This document shows, one piece after another, positions 1 to 12,300 of a stretch of 64,000 nt of DNA (positions within the stretch are counted from its first letter, which is position 1; each line of letters opens with the position of its first letter). The translations under genes were made by a program, and so were the position numbers. The notes under the pieces were generated by a model, which was given only the letters and a program-made list of their open reading frames with translations, searched no databases and was not told where the DNA came from. The DNA comes from Grammothele lineata (Eukaryota; Basidiomycota; Agaricomycetes; Polyporales; Polyporaceae): assembly GCA_002150815.3 (NCBI GenBank), contig NDFF03000368.1, positions 1 to 64,000 on the forward strand, read 5' to 3'.

Positions 1-1040
1 GACAGCTCCTGCCATGCATCTCCCGGCGCACCCGGCGCACCCAATGCCCGCCCGACATGAATCCTTTCCAACTGACCTGGCCTCCCACTCGCTCGCCTCC
101 TCGCCTATGTCTGTAGAGGCCCTCGACTCTGCTGACGGCGTCCCAGAGCCCCGCGGCAGGCAGCAGCCCAGCCTCGCCTCCCGCCGCCTTGACTGCGGGC
201 TTCTCTACTACACGGAAGTTGAGTTATAAGGTATGTAACGTCACTACGCCGTTAGGGAGAGTGTCCTATGCGCCAAGCCTCGTATCTAGGATCGCGCCCT
301 GGACGTGCAGGAGGGCGGGAGGCTCAGGGCGCTGCCCACCTCCCACATCGCACGGGGAACATACGTTGGGTGGCATCTCCGGAGAACTGGTCTGAAGGGA
401 GGATTCAACACCAACGAGGATAGATGCTGACATGAAGCACATACCGGCACCGACGATAGTTCAGACGTTGGTCTCGTCACTGGTTCGCCGACGTCGACTT
501 GCTGGAGCGCGCCGGACGACGTGCAAGGCCCGCTGCTCGTGTCAGCAGAGGCGGCGAACGTTGGTCGCCTCTGGTCCTTCCGCGAGACCGGTTTCCAGAG
601 GCTGCCGTTGCTCCAGGACTCTGATCTAAGGTTGCTGTTCTTGACGCTCCTGCCGTCGTAGTCTGACAGGCCCGGCGACGTTGGCGTGCTGGTGCCGTTC
701 GCGACCGAGCCAACGCAGTGCCGCTACTCGACGTCGGCGTCGGCGTCGCTGCAATGGGCAAGTCGGACCTAGAGTCGAGCGAGTCTGACTCGCGCGACGG
801 CGGCGGGTCCCGGCAGTGGCGGCACTTAAGAAGCCGGAGCTCTATGTGCACGTGTCAGCGCGAAAAATGATGCTCAGTTTAGTCATAACCTACCCCTGCG
901 TCCTCGAACGCTGGTCGAGGATCAAAAACACCGCGTCATCTGGACCCTTGAGGGATGTCACTAACTGGTGTGCCATTAATGTATAACGAACCGTACCCAC
1001 ATACTGGCCAGTTTTGCAAAACGTACCGTACGTTCAACGC
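1..1040. other. left flank, no gene recognised
   Basis: Only short overlapping reading frames occur here and none shows a recognisable domain, exon structure or codon pattern. It is the sequence just outside the left end of the KDZ1 element. It ends at the first copy of the 11-bp direct repeat AATACATTACG. Confidence 0.6.
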
Positions 1041-1051
1041 AATACATTACG
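1041..1051. repeat. 11-bp direct repeat, left (possible TSD of KDZ1)
   Basis: AATACATTACG, identical to 14040-14050. It directly precedes the GC-rich end sequence of KDZ1. Confidence 0.6.
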
Positions 1052-1304
1052 GGTCCCCGGCATGGCCGGTGTATGCCCGCAGGCCTCCGGGGCACCCTGG
1101 CGGCATCTCGGCAGCCTCCCAAATGCAGTAGGGAGGCAGGCGAGCCACCGGTGACCCCTGTGCACACCCCGCGCACTCTGCGCGTACCCTAATTTGGGGT
1201 CTATTGCCCCGCGCGGCGCATGGGCGTATCCCAAATGTGGATAGTATAAAGTGTGCCACACTGGAAACAAAACAAACCATAAGATAGGATTACAAGTACT
1301 CAAA

Positions 1305-4300
1305 CTATGACATCATTTCCTCCTCGTCAAGCACGTGCATACGCATGGCATCCTCGTACTCCTCGTCCTCCTCCTCTAGCGTGGGGTCAGTTGGGCGCGC
1401 ACTATCAAGAGGTATCCATTCGGACCCTGTCCCACCTCCTGCCTTCTGCGCAACATTAACGCACTTCGTCTGGAAGGCTGCCCTCATCGCGCGCCGCACG
1501 CGCGCCTGGTCGAGAGCATATGCGACTAGCCCCTCGCGCAGATGCGGATCGTCGACGTTGCGCCCCCGCACACGTGCAGCCCACACCCCCTCCTCATAGA
1601 GCAGGCTGGCGAGGCAGCGCCGCATCTCCTCAGGCAGGAGTTTCGTTTCCTCCCTCCATCGCATCGCGCGCGCTCGTGCCTTGAGCCACTCCACGCGAAG
1701 GGAGTCGGTCGCGCCCGCTTTACCATCCGCATCGGCACCTCTCCAAATCCAGGAGAGCTTTCTATGACCCTCGCCTGGACCGGGATTCTTTCGTTTACGT
1801 TTTTTGTCGTCCTTCTCTTTCTGTGGGTCATGTTCTGTCATAAGACGAACGTCAGTATCCTTCAGGACTCTGAACTCCTTCTCCCAATCCCCATGCCCCA
1901 CGAGCGCGAGTTTGGCCTTGCGCGCGCGTCGGTACCGGTCCACCGCACGCTGCTTGCGATGATCTTGCTTGTCGATGTCCGCGCGGGCGCGGGTGTTGGG
2001 CCCTTGGTGGCGCACGTTCTTTTTGCGGTACTTGTACAGGCTAGCGAGAGCATGGAGCCGATTCCGCAAGTCCTGGAGTGCGTCGCGACACTGAGCCTCA
2101 CGCAAACGCTCTTCAATCTTCGCCAAGCGAGAGGGGCATACGCGTTCGCGATGAGGAGCGCTGAAGTCGGACGGCAGGCCAAGCCGTATATTCTCCACAT
2201 CCTCGACGTCTGTCCGTGCACGGTCGTCCGTAGCCAGGATAGCGAGGGCCGCAGGCATATATGCTGATTGGAGCTCGCGGAATTTGAGTATCCGCCGTCG
2301 GAGAGCATGTCGCCGTTGAACAAGAGAGGGCAGTTTACTCGCAGTTGCTGTTGCAGATTCACGGCGGAGACGGTACCTGGGACGTTCCTGGTCAGTCTGT
2401 GCTTATGCGGGAATGTTCTCAGACAGACGTACTGAACCAGCTCGATATCAAGCCCCTCGGAAATGAAGCCAGATGGAGTGGTGTCATGCAGAGCGACATA
2501 GTCTTCTTGTGCGCTCTCTTTTGACTCCTCTGCAGCCATCTCTTTACGTATCTCAGCTTGTGTTGGTCCTGAGAATAGCCAGCCAGAGGAATTCAAATTG
2601 TGCACTGCATAACGAGCAATGAGAACGTACCAGAACTCAAGACGACATACGGATCCGGCAAGGACTTGTCTTTTTCCCATCCTTCAACCTCCTCAGCCCA
2701 CCTCTTCGGTAGCTCCTTGTCGGCAATCGAAGCAGTCAGATCTTCGAACTCTTCCTCATGCTCGATCGCCTCTTTCAAGGCACTGATCAGACGTTTAGTC
2801 AGGGACTTTCCTGTGACGTTCAACGATCTGAGCACGCATTGTTAGGGAAAAGGAAGCACAAACGCACCTAGATTGACAAACTTCCGCCAATTGGAATATC
2901 CGAATTGATCCTCAAGAACGTTCTGTCGCCGTCCGGGACCCATGCCTACCGTGGCCGCAGCGATGGGCTGTATCTCCCACCACCGACGCTCGATACCTTC
3001 GCCGTCCGTGCGAGCAGCGCCTGGAAGGTAGTTTAGAGAATATTGTGAATGGTTGCGGGACTCATGAGAGCCGTAGTGGAGCTTAGGGATACCATATGCG
3101 ATATCAGCCGGCGGGAGTGCGATTTGGAGGTGCGGTGGGAATGCCGCAATGCGTTCTACGAGATGTATTGACCATTGGCACGCAATATCATATGTTATGA
3201 GTTTCTTGGAAACGAGTGTGTGCATCATTGCGGAAACGAACACATAATCCATGTTAACATATCTATGAGACGCGCGTAGAGCGCTTAAGCATGCGTCGCG
3301 CAAGAGGGACGAGGACGACTCAGAGGACTTACCGCTCCCCGACCTGCGTATCACCAATACCATTTGGCATCCAGAACTCGTGTCGCGCACATATAACGGC
3401 ACCTACACCAGTCGCCGCATAACCCTTATGGAACTTCGTATTTGCGTGGTCGACTGCAGATAGGCCGGTACACGAGGACATCTGCCGGGAATGCGAACAG
3501 TACGTGAGCGTCGCGCAAAAACGAAACAATACATTACTCACATCCTTCTGCTCTCCGTACCGGCTCCAGACGCTGCGATAGTCGGTGTCCTCCACGAAGT
3601 ACGCCAACCCGCTCCCCAAGATCGGGTCTTTCGCTTCGCTTGATACGGCGCGACGTTTGAGCCGGAAGCATGCGTCGATGGCCACGGTAAGCACGTACAT
3701 CCATCTACGAACGGAGGTATAGTATCAGCACCGGCTCAGCGAGCATATTAAGCAAATGCGAAGTTACTTACTTGAGATCGTCAGAGACGTTCTCCCAGTT
3801 ATCGGGAAGGTTGATCTTGGGCCGCGGGCATGCAGGGCAAAGAACGGCTAGCTCACCCGCCTTCGTGCCACCAATCCCCGTTGTGCTGTGCCCTCGGCCG
3901 GCACGCTTGAGCATCTTGAGGTGTCGCCATTGGGAGACTGTGCGCATGAACTCTTTGTAGCGCGGGTTGGCCGGAACGGTCCCGGTATTGTCGGTCAGGC
4001 GCTCCAGGGATTCGTAGTAATCGTACATAGACATTTTGCCTTGGACGCTTTGTATGTGGTAGTGCTCCAACATACGAAACGTAAACACTGTGTTGGGCTC
4101 GATATGTGTCGCCGGATAGAGGTCGTATCGCAGGAGTTGTTGAACGAGCGTACCGGAATCGCCCACCAGATCACAGCCGCAGAAGCAGAGAGATAACGAG
4201 TGTCGTCCGTTGAGGTGGAACACGAGGAAGTCGTCGCGAGCGGGGATGGGATTGGAGCATGGCGAACCGTTGGCGTGTCCGAGTTGGACAACGAGCCCCA

Positions 4301-5097
4301 CGTCGCGAAGACGGCTGGGCTCAAACGCTTGACCCGTCCATCGCTGCCGCGCGGCCCATGACGCGTCAGCACGGAAGCGAGCAAGAGAATGAAGGGAATA
4401 TTGCCATACCTGGATACGATGGAATGGCATACGCCGATGCTCCTCCCGGAGACACGCTGGACATAGGAGCGGACCTGGCATGCAGTCTATGCATCGGTAG
4501 CAGGCCCTTTCCCCCGCGCCCGTTGCCTCAAATCGACTGCAACTGAGACATACCTCAGAGACATATCCGCCGCGCCCCTCTCTCCTGAGTAGCTCGTCGA
4601 GATACGTGGCCCGATGCGGTGTCCACGTTATCATGGGCGTATCCTTTCCGTGCTATGAGGGCACTGTCATACAGGCTCGCAGAAGCAACACGACGCACCG
4701 AGTTGATATATCTCCGTGCCTGTTCGGAAGCCTCCACCTCCTGCGCGCGGCCGCTGACGTCGGGCGCGTCATCGACAAAATACTGGCTGAAATCGGAAGG
4801 ACCATTGCCCGTTAGGGGCTCGGGGGCTTCTTCGGTCGACGTCGCCAACACGGGCGCCTCCGATTCCGTCGGGAGCGAGAAAGGGATCGCCTCCGTGACG
4901 ATCCTCCTCTTGTCCGCAGTCATGGAGTGAGCGTTGAGGGTTTGGGCGGACGCGCCGGGGGGCGGTGGAACTATCGACGCGGGAGCATCGCGGGCGGCAT
5001 CGGCGGGGGAGAGGTAAAAGAGTGCCACGGAGTCGCTCGTCTCAGCGGGCACAAGGCCGGCTTTGCGAAACCGTTTCTTGAGGCGTTCGGAAGCCAT
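1305..5097 (-). CDS. KDZ transposase (KDZ1), multi-exon
   Basis: DDE/RNase H-fold transposase of the KDZ superfamily. Exon 1 starts at 5097. A 53-bp intron (GTGCGT...CATAG) joins it to the exon holding the CxC2-type cysteine cluster (VCLSC, CYRCIDC, LCPAC, then FHRI, about 4560-4440) and the CPACPRPKINL motif near 3820. Further exons give the aligned acidic residues of the family: the D of GIGDTQVGE (~3345), YDIACQW (~3185) and GEGIERRWW (~2985). The C-terminal exon (2258-1305) has the basic helical region ending LLPEEMRRCL, shared with the two other KDZ copies here, and an acidic tail. Introns are 40-65 bp and in frame, and I saw no frameshift, so it could be functional. It is transcribed head-to-head with the TET/JBP gene. 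Exact exon ends near 2270-2680 are uncertain. Confidence 0.85.
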
Positions 5098-5477
5098 GTC
5101 GCGGAGGGCGGAGCAGCTCCCTCGCGCCGAATCGAGGGCCTAGGGACGCTCCGCGGTCGTGACGGAATTCTGTGACGAGGCAGAGGTTAGTCACACATCG
5201 CAGGCCCAATGAAAATTGGCTCACCCGGGGGATGGGCCAGGCTCCCCGCTATCGACGCCCCAATCGCCCCTCCTTGTCCTCTCCTCTCTTCATCGTCCCC
5301 CGTTGCCCGTATGCGCCTCGTCCGTGAGTCGTTTTTCCCGCTCGTCGTTGTCCGCCCGCTGTCCCTCATCCGACCGCCTCGCTCGTCGCGTATTCTCCGA
5401 CCCTGGGGAATCGGACAGCGGGATGTGTCTACAACGAGGGTAAGCCTGGCTGATGGGTTACTGATAAGAGACCTTAC

Positions 5478-7228
5478 CTGCAGCCCGCTTGAAGCCGCTT
5501 CCCTCGAACCCCGCCGACGCACTCAGCACTCGACAGACACGCTCGGGCGCGGAATACTCCCCGTGGATCATCCTCGGAGAGCCCATCGTCGCGCCGGAGG
5601 TCTTCCACTTCGAGTCCGCTGTCGAGCGTGCTGCAAATAGCGACGTCAGCGTCGACGACGACGAAGACGAAGACGAGGGCGAGGACGAGGACGTTACCGC
5701 TCCCAAAAACGACAGCACTCAGCCGCCCATCTCCTCGTCCCTCGAAACCGCTCCCCTCCCCGATTCGCTTCTCGAGCACTCTGCAAGCTCCTCCAGTCAG
5801 CCCCTCGTGCGCCCGTTCGACGACAAGATGACGAAGAGCAAGGCTCACCAGAAGAAGTCCAAGAAGGCTTCGCGCAACCGCAAGCGTGCGGCGCAACGAG
5901 ACCCGACAATGAACCGCGCGTTGAAGGACGTTTCCCGCCGTCGCGTCCCGGAGCCGATCCAGGCGCCCACCACCATCGAGTTCACATCCACACCCGACTT
6001 GCCATCCGAGGCACTCGCCTTCCAGATGTACGATGTCAAGTGGGACGACCCTATCTACACAACGCTCTCCTTCAGCGCGGACTCGACGCCGGCGAGCTCC
6101 GGTTTTCAAGGACGGCGTCGGACTCCTGCGACGTTTAGGGATGCGGAGGCCCGGCTCAGCGCGTTAAAGCAGCGGTTCCTGTACATATCTTGGGACGGAA
6201 GGTGAGTACTTCGCGTCGCATCAAGCGTAATCGCGCATACTGACCTCGCGCTCGTAGGGCCTCGCGGCCCGTCCTGTCCGCGGACGGGCAGAAAGTCATC
6301 GCGGTCCTCGTTGGGTTCCCGCGCGACGATACCTGGAAGGTCAGCGTTAACGACAAACTACAAACCGTCTTCGATGACGCGCGCAAGGCGATGCTGGGAA
6401 GATCCAAGGCCAATCGCCGAGGCGACTACAAGTCCATCGCCTGTGGGATCTCCTTCGGAGGCGGTCAGAAGGTATGTCAGCCTGTTGTATCTATCTGTTA
6501 CGGAGTTAGTACACTTACACACGTATTGCAAGAGACCCGGCTGCCTGCGGCAGAAGAGCCAGCACAACAGCCGCATCGCGGAGGCTCTCCTGGCTCACCC
6601 CGCGCTCAAACGCGTGGCGAACTTCGGGAACGGTAAGTTCCCGCGCGTGTACGTCATCGGGCGCTTTTCGGCTCATGCCGCGGCGACGCGCTCTACAGCT
6701 GCGTTCCAACTCTTTGCCCCCCGCCTGTATCGCTTCTATGACTGGATACTCTCGTCGATCTGCTCGCAGGACTCCAACCTCAAACGCAATTTTGACAAAA
6801 ACGTCTTCGCCGCCATGTCGATTAACCTCGGTCCGCATACCGTCACGCGCAGGCACGTCGACCACCTCAACATCCCCTTCGGCTGGTGCGTTATTACTGC
6901 TATCGGTAACTACGATCCCACGCGCGGTGGACACATTATCTTGTGGGACCTCGAGATGATCGTTGAGTTCCCACCCGGTACGACCATCTTCATCCCTTCC
7001 GCCGTCATCGAGCACTCCAATACACCTGTCCGGGAGAACGAGCGGCGTTATTCTATCACGCAGTACACAGCGGGCGGGTTATACCGTTGGGTCAGCTGCG
7101 GCTTTCAGTCGTTCAAGTCGTTCACCGCACAGGGTAACACATTCTCGAAGGATGGGTCACAACGCTGGCAGGATGGCGTGGACATGCTGTCAACCTGGGA
7201 CGAGCTGAAAAAAATCTTCCGTATCTAG
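5478..7228 (+). CDS. TET/JBP-family 2-oxoglutarate/Fe(II) dioxygenase
   Basis: Predicted nucleic-acid base dioxygenase (Tet_JBP domain); family members oxidise 5-methylcytosine or thymine in DNA. Exons read as ~5478-6201, 6258-6471, 6533-6632 and 6699-7228. The intron 6633-6698 (GTAAGT...CTACAG) is open in frame but splices to NAAFQLFAPRLYRFY, the form expected for fungal members. The double-stranded beta-helix shows the iron-binding HxD (RRHVDHLN), the glycine-rich GGHIILWD, the distal histidine (VIEHSN) and the 2-oxoglutarate arginine (ERRYSITQY). So all catalytic ligands are present. The N-terminus is a D/E-rich tract followed by a lysine-rich stretch, suggesting nuclear targeting. The first exon and start codon are uncertain: a short upstream exon ending near 5441 at GTAAGC is plausible. 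It faces the KDZ1 transposase across a few hundred bases, fitting the known TET/JBP-KDZ pairing. Confidence 0.87.
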
Positions 7229-7762
7229 CTTGTGCCGTACTAGTATAACATGTTCGCAATCGTACCCCTTTCTCTCACACATACATGTACTGCCCGCACA
7301 TGCAGTACCGTCCGCACGCTCACCCGCTCTCACGAAGCGCGCGTTCCCGCCAAGCTGCACACTCCCTTTGGCGTGCCCGCTTTTGTACGCCCGCAAGCCC
7401 ACCCCACACAGAGTGCCTGCTCTCTCGTACAAACCGGTGACCGCCCCGCGTGCAGTGATAATAAGACCGCACGCCCGCATGCGAACTGTGTGATATACAG
7501 AATTTTTCGACAATTGTGTAATGAACCTCGAGGGGTGCCAAGTGGACTGCAAATTTACTTCACGAAGAAGGATGCCAAACGCGTAAACGGCGACGCACCG
7601 TCCCCTGCCAGAGAGGTTTGGCGCGCGGGGAGTCAGACGTACGTCTGAAATGGTTGCAGGCGTCTCTATCCCCAAAGACGCCGTCTTAAGGACTACCCTC
7701 TCACGGCGACGTCGCGCGCATTCCTGCAGCCTCCCCAACTCGCTCCTCACGCCAATCTCGCG

Positions 7763-8430
7763 ATGCCGCCTCCTCAGACCACGCCGATAGACCGCGCCAC
7801 TATCCTCCGTAAAGCTCGCAACCGTCGCCACTACCTCAAGAAGAAAATCATCGAGAACCGGTTAGGACACATGGCGGATTCGGAATCGATGTTTGAGTCC
7901 TTTCTCAGGATGCTAACCCATCTTTGACCTTTGTAGGCAGAAAGCTAGACTCCAACGGCAGGGAAATGTCCCCGTGAACGGGCCCGCTGCAATGAATAGG
8001 TGTGTTCTATGCCGTGTTTTAACCTTGCTTGAACACAGCGTTGATTGTAATGTGCAGGCCTACGCCCCCTCCCATACACGTCCCTGCGACTCCCAACGAG
8101 AACATCAAACTTCCCCTACAGGCGTTGAACGCAGAGCTGAAAGAGTGGGGATTCCAGCGCGATATCATCGCTTTCAGAAGTGCTATCAAGACCGAATATG
8201 ACGAAGCAGTGAAGACGAACAGTCTACACACCTGGGCGCAGGAGAAGGAGGAATGGGTAGTACGTGGAGAGGTTCTTCTCGGGGAGATGGAAAGGCTGGT
8301 ATTTGACGACGAGATTTATAACGCGCTCCAACCGGGTGAGCTGCGTCTCGTCTGGTCTCTCGTCGCGCGTGGTGCATACACTGTGCAGTATATGGTGGCC
8401 ATTGTAGACGGGTACCTCGACAATATTTGA
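7763..8430 (+). CDS. small basic hypothetical protein of KDZ1
   Basis: Three exons, 7763-7860, 7937-7999 and ~8059-8430, joined by GT-AG introns in consistent phase, give a protein of about 180 aa. The N-terminal 60 residues are very basic (RKARNRRHYLKKKIIEN continuing RQKARLQRQ), like the basic region of a bZIP, but no leucine heptad follows. The rest is acidic and helical with several tryptophans (WGFQRD, HTWAQEKEEW). I do not recognise the family. It sits between the TET gene and the long gene within KDZ1, on the same strand as both. It is inferred to be nucleic-acid binding only from charge. Confidence 0.55.
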
Positions 8431-8501
8431 TTTGTATCAGTCCCTTGAGCTCTCAGTAATACTACATAGAACGTCCTCAATTACAACCCCACTCCACTCT
8501 A

Positions 8502-9233
8502 TCACAGGTCGTTTGCCGCGGTAGTTACATATGAGGTCATCCCTGCACGGACGTCCGCATGGTCCCCTGATACCTCCACTGACCCTGATAGACCCACAGT
8601 GCCTCCATGTTCGGCCTCCATGCGCATTTCTGCCTCCTGCGAAGAGTGTTGCTCGCAGGCCTCGGGAGAAGATGGCACTAACAACATCGTGAAGACGAAT
8701 AGCAGCGGGGAAGAGAAAGAATGTAACTAACTGGAGATAGCTGCGGCCGGCGAGGGAACCGAGTGCGCAGCACATGCTGTAGAAGCGCGTAGGAAGGAGG
8801 CATCTACATCATACACGGAGACTGAGCCGAGTTGTAAGTACATGCTCAATGAAAGGCTGAGATAACCCACCCAGTCGTCCGGCGAGTGCCTTGCTCGAAA
8901 GGGCCTCCAAGAGCTCGACATCGAAATGAGTGTATGGGGTGTCACTCTCAGACCTCTCAGCGGTGCCCCACGCCTTAGAACGTGCGCGGGCGGCAGCCCT
9001 GGGATGAGCGAGATCATTGAGATTGCTCCTGTGGAGGGGGAAGACATATCAGCTGTCGCATTGAAAGAATGAATATATGCATGCAGTACTACTAACCACC
9101 CACGGCAGATAGCCTCGTCGTCCAATCGAGGCACTGCTTGAGGGATCGCGCACGCGAAGGTGTCGTCTGAGGTAGAGGGAGCGGACTTGGAAGGACGGAT
9201 GGGAGACTCGCTTCCCATGACGTACTCGGGCAT
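8502..9233 (-). CDS. hypothetical gene inside KDZ1, minus strand
   Basis: Possible four-exon gene. It starts MPEYVMGSESPIRPSKSAP at 9233. A GT-AG intron over roughly 9050-9095 leads to an exon reading NLNDLAHPRAAARARSKAWG. A second intron leads to VYDVDASFLRASTA, and the last exon ends ADVRAGMTSYVTTAANDL at 8502. The composition is Ser/Pro/Ala-rich and acidic, with no recognised domain. It is the only gene in KDZ1, apart from the transposase, on the minus strand. The splice model is speculative and this could be a non-coding interval. Confidence 0.35.
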
Positions 9234-9386
9234 GAGAAAAGAAGCAGAGCGAGCCGAGCGAGCCGCCGGGAGGTTTAGAGTTTAGATCACGAGACGTGCT
9301 GCCGCAGCGCTACTGCAATTTGTTGAACGCGTTGTTCCCGCCCCGCAAACCCGCTCATCTACCATCTCCTCCGCCTTTTCTTGCTT

Positions 9387-12300
9387 ATGGGCAAACGATC
9401 TGCTGCAGCCAATGCGCGCCGCAAGGCCAAACGAGCCTCGAAGGGAGGCAAACGCGGGAACAAGGGGCACTTCCACGGTGCTCGCGCGGCTTTCATTGCC
9501 GAGCATTTCCCCGACGCGCTGGGTTTAAAGGGCCAGGGACGCGACGTTCACAACGCGTTCTGGCACGACTTCTTCGCGAAGTATTGGAAGAAATTTCGTT
9601 GGACGCTCCCTCTCACTGAGGATCCCCCAGAGGACGACACACTGGGCAACACGGACGCCCCACCCGCCGAGGAAGATGACGACGCGCTGCCCCCGGAGGT
9701 CCTCTCCCAGAAGAAGGCCATCGTCGCGGAGACGCAGAAGGTGCGCATGCTCCAACTTATCTCCCATGCATATTCTCACATCTTAACCACAGCGCTTGAA
9801 GACTCATATGCGGTACCTGGTTCAATCCCACCGCCAGCGTGCAACCAATCCTTGGGAGCCGCTCTTGTCCTTCCTTCAAGAGAAGGCCGATCCTCCTCCG
9901 CCCCCCCGTAAACTTGCCCTATGGCAGTTGTACATGCTCAAGAAGGCCGACGATGTCCAGGTCGCTTTCAACGACGCGTGGCCTTCGTCCGGACGTCCGG
10001 ACAGGGATCGCTTCACCTTCCGTGGAGAGATTGCCCGAGCCTTGCTCGCACAGGAGAGTCAGACGTATCGCAATGACCTGCAAGACGAGGTCGAGCGACT
10101 CCACGAGACAGACCTCGCCGCCTATGCTGCGGAAACACGCCCGCCTCAATTCAACGGGTCCGAGGAGGCACAGGCTAAGTACGCATTTCTTATCATCTTC
10201 GCATGTTTCCATGTCTGATTAGAGTTGTAGTGCTCGTGCAAACCTCGCGACTGTCGTTGAGCCTCTCCTGAACCTGGTGCGCGAGTTCACCGGGCTTCAT
10301 CTTGTCCTCTTCGCTGGCGCACCCAATCTCAAGCAAGTAGGCGAAGAGTTCGATCTCACCGTGTACGTTTTAACGTATCTCTCGCATCACAGTGTTTGCT
10401 TACTGTGATGTTACAGCATACAGGCCGGTCGTACCGCAAGTGGGAAGAAGACATGGCACAGTGTCGAAGGCGACACCTTTGCTAAGTATATTATGCCATC
10501 GTTCGCACGATATATCATGCAAACGTTGGGTGAGTTCTAGCAGTGCTTCTTATACTAAACTGACCCAATACTGATGCATGACCGGGTGTGTGATAGAATA
10601 CCTGGAGCGTGCACCCCACCAGATGCCACAAGACAGTGAAGGCACATCGGAGGTAGACTCGACGAACTTGAACACCGCCGCCTCCAACGATTCCGCCTCA
10701 AAATCCCAGGGCGGTAAGGCCGCTTCGAAAGGGACGAAGACGGCAAAGGGCACGACTCGGACGACAGCGACAGGTGCGAAACCGTCGAAAGGGAAGAAGG
10801 CGGCCAAAGTCGCGGACGACAGCGACTCCGCCTCGGCAACCGGCTACTCGGACGAGGAGACAGATAGCGACGACTGGCCTGAGGACTCAGACGACGAAAG
10901 CGAGGAGGACGACGAGGGCGCAGGTGACGATGAGCGGGTCGCGAACGCCCAGCCGCAAGATGCGACGAGCGACTCGGATGAGGAAGACGACGTCCCCGCT
11001 GGGGCGTCTGTGCCGACCGCGGACGACCTCAACCTCAATGATGCCGTTCGCAGCGAGCTGGACGCACTTTCGGAGCGCAAGAGGCGTAGCTTCCTCTGGG
11101 GGCTGCGCAACAAGACCGAGTGGGAGATCGACACCATCAACCAGCGCGCCAGAAACCGTCTGCTCTTCGCGCAGATGGACTTAACCGCCACTTTGACAGC
11201 GGTAGGACTCCCCACGGGCAAAAAGCGGAAGGAGAAAGCCCCTCAACCTGAAGGTGCTCCTCGACGTTCACGCCGCCTGCAAAAGAACGATAACTCTACG
11301 TCCTCCCCTGCGCCCTCCCAGCACGAGTCTCCCTCACGCGAGTCTCCCCCGCGCGAGCCTCCCCGGCGCGAGCCTCCCCAGCAGGAGGCGTCTCTCCGCG
11401 AGTCTCCCCCACGCGAGTCTCCCCCGCGCGAATCTCCACCGCGCGAATCTCCCCCGCACGAGTCTCCCCCGCACGAGTCTCCCCCGCGCCGCGAGTCTCC
11501 CCCGCACGAGTCTCCCCCGCGCCGCGAGTCTCCCCCACACGAGTCTCCCCCGCGCGAGTCTCCCCCGCGCGAGTCTCCCCGGCGCGAGCCTCCCCAGCAG
11601 GAGGCGCCTCTCCGCGAGTCTCCCCCGCGCGAGTCTTCCCCCTGCGCGCGCACGGGGTCCCAAGCACCAGAGCGCGAGCGCGCGTTGTCCCAGCCGCCGG
11701 CCTGTGAGCGCGAGCGCGCGGGGTCGGAGTCACCGGCCCGCAAGCGCGCGGAGTCCTTGTCGCTGCGTGAAGACAACCATTCCATCGAGGACGGGCATGA
11801 CGCTCTACACCAGGTAACTCATTTGGCACGATAGGATAATTTGCTACATATACTGATCGCCTGCGTATAGGGCAGCAAAAGGGGAACCGAACGCACTGAA
11901 GTACCCAATCCCTTGACCACCAAGAGGACGGTCAAGCCGCGTCCCATCGGGAAGTCAAAGCAGCCGACGCAGTCTCAAGCGAGTCAGCGGGGAGGGGGCG
12001 CGATGGCTTCCTCTACCATCCCTGCAGCATCCGCGGCCGCTGGAATGCCTGCAACATCGTCGCTCCCCAGCCCGCTTCCCACAAGGATGCAGACGTCACG
12101 TGCCGGAAAGCAGACGTCTGCGCTTGCGACGTTCCCACTCGTAGCGTCCGCGTCCACAACATCCGAATCCGTAGCATCCACCAAAACGGCACCCACCGTG
12201 ACGTCTGCAACGTTTGGGATGACCGCGTCGAAGACATCGGGCCCACCAGCACCTGCGACGTCGACTCCTTCGATCTCCGGTGCTCTGCGGTCCATGATGT

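Noticed and set aside
1542..2267. 241-codon plus-strand frame with a hydrophobic stretch
   Set aside because: It is antisense to the C-terminal exon of the KDZ1 transposase, which has family motifs.
5216..5443. First exon of the TET/JBP gene
   Set aside because: A frame ending at a GTAAGC donor is suggestive, but the start codon and reading frame are not secure, so it is mentioned in the gene entry only.
7763..8430. bZIP transcription factor
   Set aside because: The basic stretch is bZIP-like, but no leucine heptad follows. Kept as a hypothetical protein.
11243..11829. Long minus-strand Arg/Gly-rich reading frames over the repeat region
   Set aside because: They are mirror frames of the 15-bp coding repeat, which lacks stops in several frames. 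The plus-strand gene has the exon structure.
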